Assembly (NCBI GenBank): GCA_002069125.1
Contig: MVZN01000024.1
Coordinates: forward strand, 1 to 40,313
Length of the DNA stretch: 40,313 nt
Reading direction: 5' to 3'
Origin: Spirochaetes bacterium ADurb.BinA120
GTDB lineage: Bacteria; Spirochaetota; UBA4802; UBA5368
Each line of letters starts with the position of its first letter. The stretch's first letter is position 1. The notes below the pieces were generated by a model that was not told the DNA's origin, did no database searches, and worked only from the letters and a program-made list of their open reading frames with translations. The position numbers were made by a program, and so were the translations under genes. Below, piece after piece: positions 8,349-15,977 of this stretch.

Positions 8349-9133
8349 GTCTGTTCAGCATCACCCGGCACATCCGCCCCGCGGTCCGCGTCCACCCGCA
8401 ACAGGCGAATGTCCCCGAACACCCGGTGCTGCATTATCCTCAGCCTTCGTATTTTGGCCATTTCCAGGACTGCGAGAAATGTCGCGACAATCTCGGCCCT
8501 GCCCGGCCTCTCGGGGAATATCTCCACGAAGAGAATCTGCTCTTTCTCTTTAAGCAATTCGGTGATGAGCGTGATTCTGTCGCTCACCAGTATTTCGTCA
8601 AATACAATTTCCTTGCTTTCTATTTCCCGGGCCGAATCCATCACCTCGGCGAAAGCGCTAAGCAGGTCGAAGAGCGACACCTCGATAAGCTCGGGCTCCG
8701 GGGAGGACGTGTCGGCGGGATTTACGCGCGCGTAGGAATCGGCCTGCAGCTCGAACATCCTTCTGAAATTTTTGGACGCGTCCTGGAACTTTTTAAATTC
8801 CAGAAGACGCTGCACCAGTTCGGGTGGAAGGGGCGGAACGAAATACTCGTCCTCCATCTCCCCCCCCGGCAGGAGCGCACGCGATTTGTAATACAAGAGC
8901 TCCGAAGCCATTACGATGAAATCGGACGCCACCTGGACGTTCATCCGGTCCATCAGCCTTAGGTAGGCAATGTATTGCTCGGTGATGCTCGATATCGAGA
9001 CATCCGTTATCTCGATACGGGCATTTTTTATCAGGCCCCACAGAAGGTCGAGCGGCCCGTCGAAGTTGTCGATGTGAATGACGGGACGGTCCGCCTCCTT
9101 TTCCGGGAGAGCGTCTTTATCGTTTTCCTGCAT
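8345..9133 (-). CDS. scpA: Segregation and condensation protein A
   Basis: Kleisin subunit that bridges the SMC heads in the condensin complex. The 262 residues contain the family start IDNFDGPLDLLWGLIKNARI, the helical segment DFIVMASELLYYKSRALLPG, a variable middle region and a C-terminal winged helix (about 190-245) with FLAVLEMAKIRRLRIMQ. The last 20 residues are Asp-rich and poorly conserved. The ATG at 9133 lacks a well-placed Shine-Dalgarno (AGAGGTGG is more than 12 bases upstream), so the true start may differ slightly. It begins the scpA-scpB-pheA-aroF-tyrA-cmk-rpsA run. Confidence 0.94.
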   Translation of the reverse strand: MQENDKDALPEKEADRPVIHIDNFDGPLDLLWGLIKNARIEITDVSISSITEQYIAYLRLMDRMNVQVASDFIVMASELLYYKSRALLPGGEMEDEYFVPPLPPELVQRLLEFKKFQDASKNFRRMFELQADSYARVNPADTSSPEPELIEVSLFDLLSAFAEVMDSAREIESKEIVFDEILVSDRITLITELLKEKEQILFVEIFPERPGRAEIVATFLAVLEMAKIRRLRIMQHRVFGDIRLLRVDADRGADVPGDAEQT

Positions 9134-9164
9134 GAGGGAGAAACCGCCACCTCTTATAATGACA

Positions 9165-9186
9165 GGCGGAGAGCATCCTCTCCGCC
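9165..9186. repeat. Perfect hairpin between cheY and scpA
   Basis: GGCGGAGAG (9165-9173) pairs exactly with CTCTCCGCC (9178-9186) around a 4-base loop. It sits between the cheY stop and the scpA start on the transcript of both genes. No T-run follows on the minus strand, so it is not a classical intrinsic terminator. It could still reduce read-through from cheY or protect an mRNA end. Confidence 0.5.
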
Positions 9187-9246
9187 CGGTGTTGATTGCG
9201 TCGTCAAGCGGGGGTCCGGCGGCCGGCCCGGCGCGCCGGAATCGGT

Positions 9247-9606
9247 TCAGGCAAGCGCCTTCTCGGCGGCCTTCTGGAGTCTTTCGGGGGGAAACGGTTT
9301 TACGACGAAATCCTTTACGCCGATCTTGATCGCCCGAGTAAGCAGATTCTCCTGACCGAGGGCCGTTACCATGATGATTCTGGCCTTCGGATCGAGGGTA
9401 AGTATCTCCTCCGCCGCCTGGATTCCGTCCTTTTCCCTCATCGTGATGTCCATGGTAACCAGATCCGGCTTCATCTTTTTGTAGAGTTCGACCGCCTGGT
9501 TCCCATTTTCAGCCTCGCCTATCACCTCATGCCCTCTCGGAACAAGTGCGTCCTTCACGAGCGTCCTCATGAATTTCGCGTCATCGACAATAAGGATAGT
9601 AGCCAT
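9247..9606 (-). CDS. cheY: CheY-type single-domain response regulator
   Basis: Receiver domain that takes phosphate from CheA and, when phosphorylated, acts on the flagellar motor switch. The 119-residue protein has all receiver residues: Asp8 and Asp9 (metal), Asp53 (phosphorylation), Thr81 and Lys103 (signal switching). No output domain is present. GGAG precedes the ATG. It lies 149 bases after cheB on the same strand and has its own candidate promoter, so it may be expressed apart from cheW-cheA-cheB. Being next to cheB and cheA makes a chemotaxis role likely, though single-domain regulators can serve other pathways. Confidence 0.92.
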   Translation of the reverse strand: MATILIVDDAKFMRTLVKDALVPRGHEVIGEAENGNQAVELYKKMKPDLVTMDITMREKDGIQAAEEILTLDPKARIIMVTALGQENLLTRAIKIGVKDFVVKPFPPERLQKAAEKALA

Positions 9607-9657
9607 TTCCCCACTCCATATTCAAGGCATTAGCGTCCACCACACTCCCGGCATTAC

Positions 9658-9686
9658 AGTTTACAAACGCCTGTCAAAGTGTTCAA
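9658..9686 (-). promoter_or_regulatory. Candidate cheY promoter
   Basis: TTGAAC (9681-9686) and TAAACT (9658-9663) on the minus strand with 17-base spacing, giving a leader of about 45 bases before cheY. A TTGACA also occurs at 9673-9678 but has no good -10 at the right distance. No FliA-type flagellar promoter is apparent. Confidence 0.4.
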
Positions 9687-9755
9687 GAAAAATTTACGAC
9701 AACAAGGCAATTAATTCCATCCGGCGCGGCCCCCGGGTTTCGGTAGCGCGGAGTG

Positions 9756-10808
9756 TCAGGCGTTTTCCATGATCGTTTCGGCTATTCTGTAAAGCGAAAC
9801 CACCCTGTCAATGGCGCCGGATTGCACCGCCACCCTGTTCATCCCGTACACGACGGACGTGTCCTCGTCCTGCGCTATGGTGTAACCGCCTCTATCCTTG
9901 ATCCTCGCAATACCGTCAGCGCCGTCCCTGCCCATCCCAGTCATTATTACGCCTACGGAATCCCTTCCGCATGTCTCCGCCACCGAATCGAACAGAACGT
10001 CGATCGATGGTCGATGACCGGAGACCTTGTCCCCCTGGAACACCCGGAGAAAGCGCTCCCCAGGCCCCTGCTCTATCCTCATGTGGGAATGGCCCGGCGC
10101 GATATAGCCGAAGCCCGGTCGCACCCGATCGCCGTCCTCCGCCTCCTTAACCGAAAGGCCGGAGTTGAGATTGAGCCTTTCGGCGAAGGCGCGCGTAAAC
10201 CCCTCGGGCATGTGCTGCACCACCAGCACGGGCGAACCGAAATCGGAGGGCAGCTTCTGGAACACCTGCAATAGCGCCGATGGGCCCCCGGTCGATGTTC
10301 CTATGGCGACCACCCTGTTTCCGGGCTCTTTTCTCCGCATGCCCTCGGGCTTCAGGGTGTCGTCCCCGCGCCGTTCGGCCTCTCCGCCCGGATGGAGCTT
10401 GATCTTCGATTTATAGACCGATTTGACCTTGCGGATAAGTAAGTCGGCGATCTCCTCGACGGAGACCGAAAGGGCCGTCGACGGTTTCGGAATAAAATCG
10501 ACCGCCCCGTACTCCAGGGCCCGGAAGGTCGCCTCCGCGCCGTGCTGGGTAAGGACGCTCATCATGATGACCGGCTTGGGATTGGTCTCGATTATGACGC
10601 GCAGGGCCTCGAGGCCGTCCATTATCGGCATCTCAATGTCGAGCGTAATGACGTCCGGATTTAGCGCGCCGTTTTTGAAGATGGCGGTCTTGCCGTTATT
10701 CGCGGTTCCGACGACCTCGATATCCGGGTCCCTGTGGAGTATGTCCGTTACGATCTTGCGGACCAGCGCCGAATCGTCGACAACCAGGACTTTGATCTTT
10801 TCCGGCAT
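9756..10808 (-). CDS. cheB: Chemotaxis response regulator protein-glutamate methylesterase
   Basis: Removes methyl groups from chemoreceptor glutamates during adaptation and may deamidate receptor glutamines. The 350 residues comprise a receiver domain (about 5-122; VVDDSALVRK, phospho-Asp in TLDIEMPIMDG, Lys in IPKPS), a linker (about 123-165) and the esterase domain (about 166-348) with the catalytic Ser in GTSTGGPSA, His in VVQHMPEGF and Asp in MTGMGRDGADG. All three catalytic residues are present. AAGGGG lies before the ATG, six bases after the cheA stop. No CheR methyltransferase or receptor gene lies in the window, so the partner is encoded elsewhere. Confidence 0.97.
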   Translation of the reverse strand: MPEKIKVLVVDDSALVRKIVTDILHRDPDIEVVGTANNGKTAIFKNGALNPDVITLDIEMPIMDGLEALRVIIETNPKPVIMMSVLTQHGAEATFRALEYGAVDFIPKPSTALSVSVEEIADLLIRKVKSVYKSKIKLHPGGEAERRGDDTLKPEGMRRKEPGNRVVAIGTSTGGPSALLQVFQKLPSDFGSPVLVVQHMPEGFTRAFAERLNLNSGLSVKEAEDGDRVRPGFGYIAPGHSHMRIEQGPGERFLRVFQGDKVSGHRPSIDVLFDSVAETCGRDSVGVIMTGMGRDGADGIARIKDRGGYTIAQDEDTSVVYGMNRVAVQSGAIDRVVSLYRIAETIMENA

Positions 10809-10814
10809 GGCCCC

Positions 10815-13800
10815 TTATTTAAGCCTGTCCACTATCTTCTTCAGCGACTCCGTTTCCGGAAGCACCATGAGTTTGCCTATCACCCGGTCATTCTGATAAT
10901 AGAATTCGGTATCCATAACCAGCACATAGTCGTTGGAAATATTGTGGAGCACCAGTATGGAATCGAGGATGGACTGCATGAAATCGTGCACTATGGTCGG
11001 CACGGCCGGCTTGATCGCTATTGTCGTTTTCTCCGAAATGACGTTTATCACCGACGAGCCGATGATGTTGGTGACCTCTTTGAGGGCCGACTCCCCATCC
11101 TCGTCGAGTTCCCGCGTCCTGCCGCTCTCTATGCCGTAGAGCATGTCGATGAGCTCGAAACCCGCCTGCTCGGCCAGGCCGAAAAGTATGGTCCCCTTGA
11201 TGTCGCCGACCAGCGGCATGTAGACCCCTATATAAACATTGTCGACCTCGCCGAATGTTTCCGGCACCTTCTCGACCGGAAGGAGCTCGACCACCGGTAT
11301 GGAAAGGTCGATCTGCTTGCCGAGGATCTTCGAGAGGGATTCGGCGGCGTTCGTTATTCCGACGTTTGCGAGGACCTGCACCCGCTCCATATCCTCCTCG
11401 GTGATGCCAAGCGACTTCTTTATATGGCCGTCGGGCCGGCCGCCCTCCACGGTTGTCTTAATGCTTTCCTTAAGCTCGTCCTTGAAAGAACGAAGAACGT
11501 CGCGCACCTTTTCCTCGATCGCGGCATCGTCTCCGGCGGGCTTCGCCGGCCTTGCCTCCGGCCCTGGGGCCGGTTTCGCCTCCGGGGCCGCGCCCCTTCG
11601 CTCGAACACGATATCTTCCTTTACCGGACCCACCTCGGGCGGCGCGCTTTTTACGGGCTCCTCACGCCTCGCTGCCTCCTTCGCCTGTGGAGCTGGGGAG
11701 GCCGTCATCGAGGCCGGCTCGGCGGCGGAGCGCGACAGGACGGGGATCTCCTTAACCTCCTCCACCCCCGCGGCCTTCCGCTCGACAACGCGCTGCCGCT
11801 GCGCCCTCGACAGCCGGTCCTGTTCGCTTATCACCCGGTTGATCATCGAAGCGATGTCCAGGATCAGGCAGATGCTGCCGTCGCCCAATATCGACGCTCC
11901 GGAGAGGCCCTCCACGGTCGCATAATTCTGCTCCAGCGACTTGATGACGATTTCCTGTTTGCCCTCCAGATGGTCCACGATCAGCCCGATCTTGCGGTTT
12001 CCGTATCCCACTACGACCACCGGCATCTTTCGGTCTTCATCGACCCCGCTCTCTATCCCGACGAATTCGTTTAGCCGTAGCAGGGAGAGGATCTCGCCCC
12101 TCAGGTTTATGACCTCGTGTCCCTCGATTGTGGTGATGTCGGCGAAGGAAATCTTAATTGTTTCGATGACGTCAGACAGCGGAATGGCGTACAGCTCGTG
12201 GCGCACCTTGACCATGATGGCCGGAATGATCGCCAGCGTCAGCGGGAATGACAGCAGAAACCGTGTTCCCATGCCCGGCTCGGTCTCGATGCTGACGTTG
12301 CCATTGAGCTCGGAGACGATCTCCTTTACGACATTCATCCCCACGCCGCGCCCCGAGACATCAGTGACCACATCGGTGGTGGAGAAGCCCGGATGATAAA
12401 TAAAGGAATAAATCTCCTCGTTGTCCATGTTGGCAAGCATCTCGGGGGAGGCCAGCCCCTTCTCGAGCGCTTTCTTCTTTATCCTGCCGGCGTTTAGTCC
12501 GCGCCCGTCGTCGCTAACCTCGACAAAAATCTGGTTGCCCGACTGATAGGCATTTAGCGTGACGGTCGCCGTGTCGGGTTTGCCGATTTTTCTGCGCTCC
12601 TCGGCGGTCTCCAGCCCGTGGTCGATGGCGTTTCTGATGAGGTGCATCAGCGGTTCGCCTATCGCGTCTATGACCTTCTTATCGAGCTCGGTCTCCTCGC
12701 CCCTTATCTGCAACGCGACCATTTTGCCGAATTCCTTCGCAAGGTCGCGGACAAGGCGGTTGAATCGTGTAAAGACCTGCCCCACCGGGACCATCCGCGT
12801 TTTCATGATCCCGCCCTGCAGATCTTTGGCGATGCGGGACATCTGGTCCATGCGGTTTTTGAATTCATTGGTGAGCGACTTGTCGAGGTTGGCCTTGCGC
12901 ATCTCCTCGTAAAGACGGAAGAAGCCCGAGTTTGCGATGACCAGCTCCCCCACATTGTTGAGCAGCAGGTCCAGTTTGTCCACCGAGACCTTGACAATTT
13001 TTATGGCTCCCGCCTTTTTGTCGCCCCTTTTGCGTATGGTCTCGATCTTGTAGTCTTCGCTCTCCTCCTCGTCATCGTCCTCGTCCGTATCTCCTTCCGA
13101 ATGGTAAAGCGCCGTCGAAGCATCCTCCTGCCCGTACTCCTCGTTGAAGAGGGTCTCCTTCTCATGGAATTTAAGCACCGTCTTGTCGTCTTTCCGGCTC
13201 AGGCTGATCTTCTTGAGATCGATTCGCGTAATCTGGTCGACCTCGCAGGCCCTTCGGACATCCTCCACCGACGCCGCGGTTAAAATGACCACCTTGAATA
13301 CGTCGGTCTGATTGTCCGCCTGAAGCGTCTCGAGCGGCGGGGCTATGGAAACTATCGAGGCGATTTTTTCGAGATTGGCCTGCACAAGCTGGGCCTTTAT
13401 CCATTTCATCTGGGCCGAGGGATCGACGAAGACTATTACCTCACAGCATGACATGCCCCCCTCGAGGCCCTCCTTGACCTGCCTCATCTGCGCGGCCGAG
13501 AGCGCGGTTTTGGGGATATCGCCGGCCTCACGGGCGGCCTTCGCCGGACGCGCCTGCGGCGCCGACGCCCCCTCGCTGATTTCCTTTATTCTCTCTATGA
13601 TTTCGGAGAGGTCCTGGTCGGGGTTTTTCCCCGCGCCCACGGTATCGATCACGGAGCTTATAACGTCAAAACAGTTGAAGAGCACGTCTACGACGGCGGG
13701 GCTTACCTGCATGGTCCTGTCGCGTATTCCCTGCAGCAGGTTTTCCATCTTGTGGGCCAGGTCGCTCAGGTCGTTCAGGCCGACGAAGGCGGCCGAACTC

Positions 13801-13952
13801 TTCAGCGAATGCGCCGCCCTGAAGATATTGTTGATGATGTCGATGTCGTCGGGTTTTTTTTCAAGCTCAAGCAGGTTCTGGTTGAGCTCCTGAAGCTGTT
13901 CGTCCGCTTCTTCGAGAAATATATCCTGATATTCGCCCAAGGAAAACGCCAT
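10815..13952 (-). CDS. cheA: CheA histidine kinase fused to a C-terminal CheC-type domain
   Basis: Chemotaxis kinase that phosphorylates CheY and CheB. At 1045 residues it is much longer than usual (about 650-750). In order: HPt domain (2-103) with phospho-acceptor His48 in RAAHSLKSSAAF; a P2-like domain (about 150-250); an acidic linker; P3 dimerisation (313-383); P4 ATPase (about 385-575) with HLIRNAIDHG, DDGRG and SGRGVGM; the CheW-like P5 domain (about 580-710); an Ala/Pro/Glu-rich linker (710-845); and a CheC/CheX-family domain (about 850-1045). The second CheC motif, S-x3-E-x2-N-x22-P, is intact (Ser955, Glu959, Asn962, Pro985). The first keeps Asn863 and Pro886, but the Glu position is Val860. 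The ATG at 13952 has GGGGTG at good spacing; a GTG at 13958 is the alternative. Confidence 0.95.
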   Translation of the reverse strand: MAFSLGEYQDIFLEEADEQLQELNQNLLELEKKPDDIDIINNIFRAAHSLKSSAAFVGLNDLSDLAHKMENLLQGIRDRTMQVSPAVVDVLFNCFDVISSVIDTVGAGKNPDQDLSEIIERIKEISEGASAPQARPAKAAREAGDIPKTALSAAQMRQVKEGLEGGMSCCEVIVFVDPSAQMKWIKAQLVQANLEKIASIVSIAPPLETLQADNQTDVFKVVILTAASVEDVRRACEVDQITRIDLKKISLSRKDDKTVLKFHEKETLFNEEYGQEDASTALYHSEGDTDEDDDEEESEDYKIETIRKRGDKKAGAIKIVKVSVDKLDLLLNNVGELVIANSGFFRLYEEMRKANLDKSLTNEFKNRMDQMSRIAKDLQGGIMKTRMVPVGQVFTRFNRLVRDLAKEFGKMVALQIRGEETELDKKVIDAIGEPLMHLIRNAIDHGLETAEERRKIGKPDTATVTLNAYQSGNQIFVEVSDDGRGLNAGRIKKKALEKGLASPEMLANMDNEEIYSFIYHPGFSTTDVVTDVSGRGVGMNVVKEIVSELNGNVSIETEPGMGTRFLLSFPLTLAIIPAIMVKVRHELYAIPLSDVIETIKISFADITTIEGHEVINLRGEILSLLRLNEFVGIESGVDEDRKMPVVVVGYGNRKIGLIVDHLEGKQEIVIKSLEQNYATVEGLSGASILGDGSICLILDIASMINRVISEQDRLSRAQRQRVVERKAAGVEEVKEIPVLSRSAAEPASMTASPAPQAKEAARREEPVKSAPPEVGPVKEDIVFERRGAAPEAKPAPGPEARPAKPAGDDAAIEEKVRDVLRSFKDELKESIKTTVEGGRPDGHIKKSLGITEEDMERVQVLANVGITNAAESLSKILGKQIDLSIPVVELLPVEKVPETFGEVDNVYIGVYMPLVGDIKGTILFGLAEQAGFELIDMLYGIESGRTRELDEDGESALKEVTNIIGSSVINVISEKTTIAIKPAVPTIVHDFMQSILDSILVLHNISNDYVLVMDTEFYYQNDRVIGKLMVLPETESLKKIVDRLK

Positions 13953-14032
13953 GGCCACACCCCGCGCATTATTGTAGAATTGTCCGCTCCCCCTGGCGGC
14001 GCCTGTCCGCCCGGGAACCGCCCCGGCCCGTG

Positions 14033-14575
14033 TTACATGTAACCGTAGGCCGTTTTCTCTCCGTCGGAGCGCGAGAAGAGAATGTAATCGAGATTGAGAA
14101 TGACGACCAGTCGCCCCGAAACACGGCCTATGCCGTTTATAAATTCGTCGGAAATGCCCTCGATAAGGTCGGATGGCGGATCGATATTGCGGCCGGGCAT
14201 GCGAACCACCTGGTATACGTTGTCGACCAGAAGCCCGACGAGCTTCTCGCCCGTTTCGACCACGATGACCCGCGTGAGGTCAGTAACGGACCCACTGGCC
14301 AGGCCGAAGCGGAGACGGACGTCGACGACCGGAATTACTGACCCCCTCAGGTTTATGACGCCGCGGATGTATTCCGCAGTGTTCGGAAGCCTTGTAATTT
14401 CGGGCATTCGTATGATCTCGTGTACCTGAAGGATGTTGATCCCGTATTCCACATCATCGAGCATAAAACTCACGATCTGGACGATCTCGTTTTCCGAAAC
14501 GGCGGTATCCCCCGCTTCGGCGGAGGTGGCCGCCGTCACCCTGTTGACCATTTGCGTCAGCTCATTGATATTCAT
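14033..14575 (-). CDS. cheW: Chemotaxis adaptor protein CheW
   Basis: Scaffold that links chemoreceptors to CheA. The 180-residue protein is a single CheW domain (about 32-170) with EYGINILQVHEIIR, ITRLPNTAEYIRGVINLRG and VIPVVDVRLRFGL, the usual core motifs. A 30-residue polar extension precedes the domain. It is the first gene of the cheW-cheA-cheB operon, 80 bases before cheA, with a good promoter upstream. Confidence 0.96.
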   Translation of the reverse strand: MNINELTQMVNRVTAATSAEAGDTAVSENEIVQIVSFMLDDVEYGINILQVHEIIRMPEITRLPNTAEYIRGVINLRGSVIPVVDVRLRFGLASGSVTDLTRVIVVETGEKLVGLLVDNVYQVVRMPGRNIDPPSDLIEGISDEFINGIGRVSGRLVVILNLDYILFSRSDGEKTAYGYM

Positions 14576-14622
14576 TTGCCAAAACCGCCCGTCTTTGATA
14601 TAATCGGTCCGTTTCCGCTTCT

Positions 14623-14650
14623 ATCATAAATCATGGTTTACCGTTTTCAA
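14623..14650 (-). promoter_or_regulatory. Promoter of cheW-cheA-cheB
   Basis: TTGAAA (14645-14650) and TATGAT (14623-14628) on the minus strand with 16-base spacing; the leader to cheW would be about 40 bases. Each hexamer matches 5 of 6 positions. It resembles a housekeeping sigma-70 site rather than a FliA site. Confidence 0.55.
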
Positions 14651-14841
14651 GCTTTTTTTGTAGCGCCCCGGGAACCCCGCGCCGGTCGATTTGCACCGCC
14701 GAGTCATCCCAACCGTCCTCTCCGTCGCTTCCCATATAATCATACTCTACCACATTTCATGGAAAGTACCGGTTATTGGCGCACGTCGGCAAACGGGTTC
14801 CCGGAGGCTTCCAACCCTTTTCCTCCTTCGAGTCCCTTCCC

Positions 14842-14896
14842 GGAATGGAATTGCGCAAGAGGCCCTGCGGGCCTGATGTTGGGTGAATGCCATTCC
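14842..14896. repeat. Large imperfect inverted repeat in the cheW / activator intergenic region
   Basis: The 466-base divergent gap (14576-15041) has no convincing gene. Inside it GGAATGG (14842-14848) pairs with CCATTCC (14890-14896), and the inner AGGCCC (14860-14865) pairs with GGGCCT (14869-14874) around TGC, with partial pairing between. The result is a long imperfect stem-loop of 55 bases. Open frames across it have no recognisable protein features. It could be a folded RNA or an intergenic palindromic element. Confidence 0.4.
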
Positions 14897-15041
14897 TCCC
14901 GACCCACCATGGAAACCGCCGCCATAACGCACTCGTATGCCAGCAAAACGACCGCCGAAAGAAAAAATGACGCATGACAACTTATATGCTTGAATAAATG
15001 ATGCCCTGTATGGGTGATTTAAGAGGGTCGCCTCGGGCGGC

Positions 15042-15977
15042 ATGGAAGTCCCGGACATGTATGTAGGCATAGATATCGGATCCATAAGCGCCAAGCTGGT
15101 AATAAGCGGCGAGGATGGCTCGATTCTATACTCCGATTACCGGTATCACCGCGGAGAACCGTCCGGGGCCGTGGGCTCTCTGTGCCGGTCGGCCCGTGAG
15201 GCCGGTTTCGCGCGGTATCGCGCCATGTGCGTCACCGGTTCGGGAAGGAACTTCATAGGGGAAGTCCTTTGCGCGGATCTCGTGAAAAACGAGATTACCG
15301 CCACCTGGGAGGCGACGCGCGTCCTCCTGCCGGAGGCCGGAAGCATCATCGAAATCGGAGGGCAGGATTCCAAGCTTATTTCCCTGGAAAACGGAGAGAT
15401 CTCGGATTTCCGCCTGAACTCCGTATGCGCGGCGGGCACTGGCTCCTTCATCGAACAGCAGTCGAACCGGCTGGGCATCACCCCCATGGAGCTGTCCGAT
15501 CTCGCACAGATGGCGGAAAGGCCCGCGCGATTCACCGGCCGCTGCACTGTCTTCGTCGAAACCGAGATGATCAATCTGCAGCAGAGGGGATGGAGCGTGG
15601 AATCGATCGCGGCGGGCCTCTTCGAAGCGGTCTGTGAAAATTATCTGAACGATCTCGGGTCGGGCATGAAAATCACCGGCCCCGTCATGTTTTGCGGAGG
15701 GGTCTCGGAAATGGAGGCGATGCGCCTCGCCTTTTCCAGGCGGCTCCAGATGGAGGTGATCGTTCCCTCCGCAAACAGGGTCGCGGCGGCCTATGGCGCC
15801 TCGGTGCTCGCCTCTCGCGCCACGCGGCCAGCGCCGGAGCGCGAGCTCCCGGAAAGGGTCGCCCCCCCGGACCGGCCATTGCGGCCGTGCGACGGGAGGG
15901 ACTGTCTCACCTGCGGTCTCTGTTATACGAAGAGGCCTTCCCGGCTCAGCGGTGGGCCCTTTCCAGGCTCCGGTTGA
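15042..15977 (+). CDS. 2-hydroxyacyl-CoA dehydratase activator-type ATPase (BadF/BadG/BcrA/BcrD family)
   Basis: ASKHA-fold ATPase like HgdC, a homodimer with one [4Fe-4S] cluster that drives electrons into a 2-hydroxyacyl-CoA dehydratase or benzoyl-CoA reductase. The 311-residue protein has the phosphate loop GIDIGSISAKLVI, IEIGGQDSKLI, NSVCAAGTGSFIEQQ and FTGRCTVFVETEM. The Cys in SVCAAG and in GRCTVF match the cluster ligands of HgdC. GPVMFCGGVSEME is the adenosine motif. The C-terminus adds CDGRDCLTCGLC (Cx4Cx2Cx2C), which could bind a further cluster. No dehydratase subunit lies nearby, so the partner is unknown. The ATG at 15042 is chosen; ATG 15057 is possible. The 3' end overlaps the convergent lipoprotein gene by 32 bases. 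Confidence 0.85.
   Translation: MEVPDMYVGIDIGSISAKLVISGEDGSILYSDYRYHRGEPSGAVGSLCRSAREAGFARYRAMCVTGSGRNFIGEVLCADLVKNEITATWEATRVLLPEAGSIIEIGGQDSKLISLENGEISDFRLNSVCAAGTGSFIEQQSNRLGITPMELSDLAQMAERPARFTGRCTVFVETEMINLQQRGWSVESIAAGLFEAVCENYLNDLGSGMKITGPVMFCGGVSEMEAMRLAFSRRLQMEVIVPSANRVAAAYGASVLASRATRPAPERELPERVAPPDRPLRPCDGRDCLTCGLCYTKRPSRLSGGPFPGSG

Noticed and set aside
10734-12074. 446-residue plus-strand open frame across cheB/cheA
   Set aside because: Antisense to well-supported chemotaxis genes, with no family features or ribosome-binding site.
14747-15094. 115-residue minus-strand open frame in the cheW/activator gap
   Set aside because: No domain, no good ribosome-binding site, and it runs through the inverted repeat and into the activator start.
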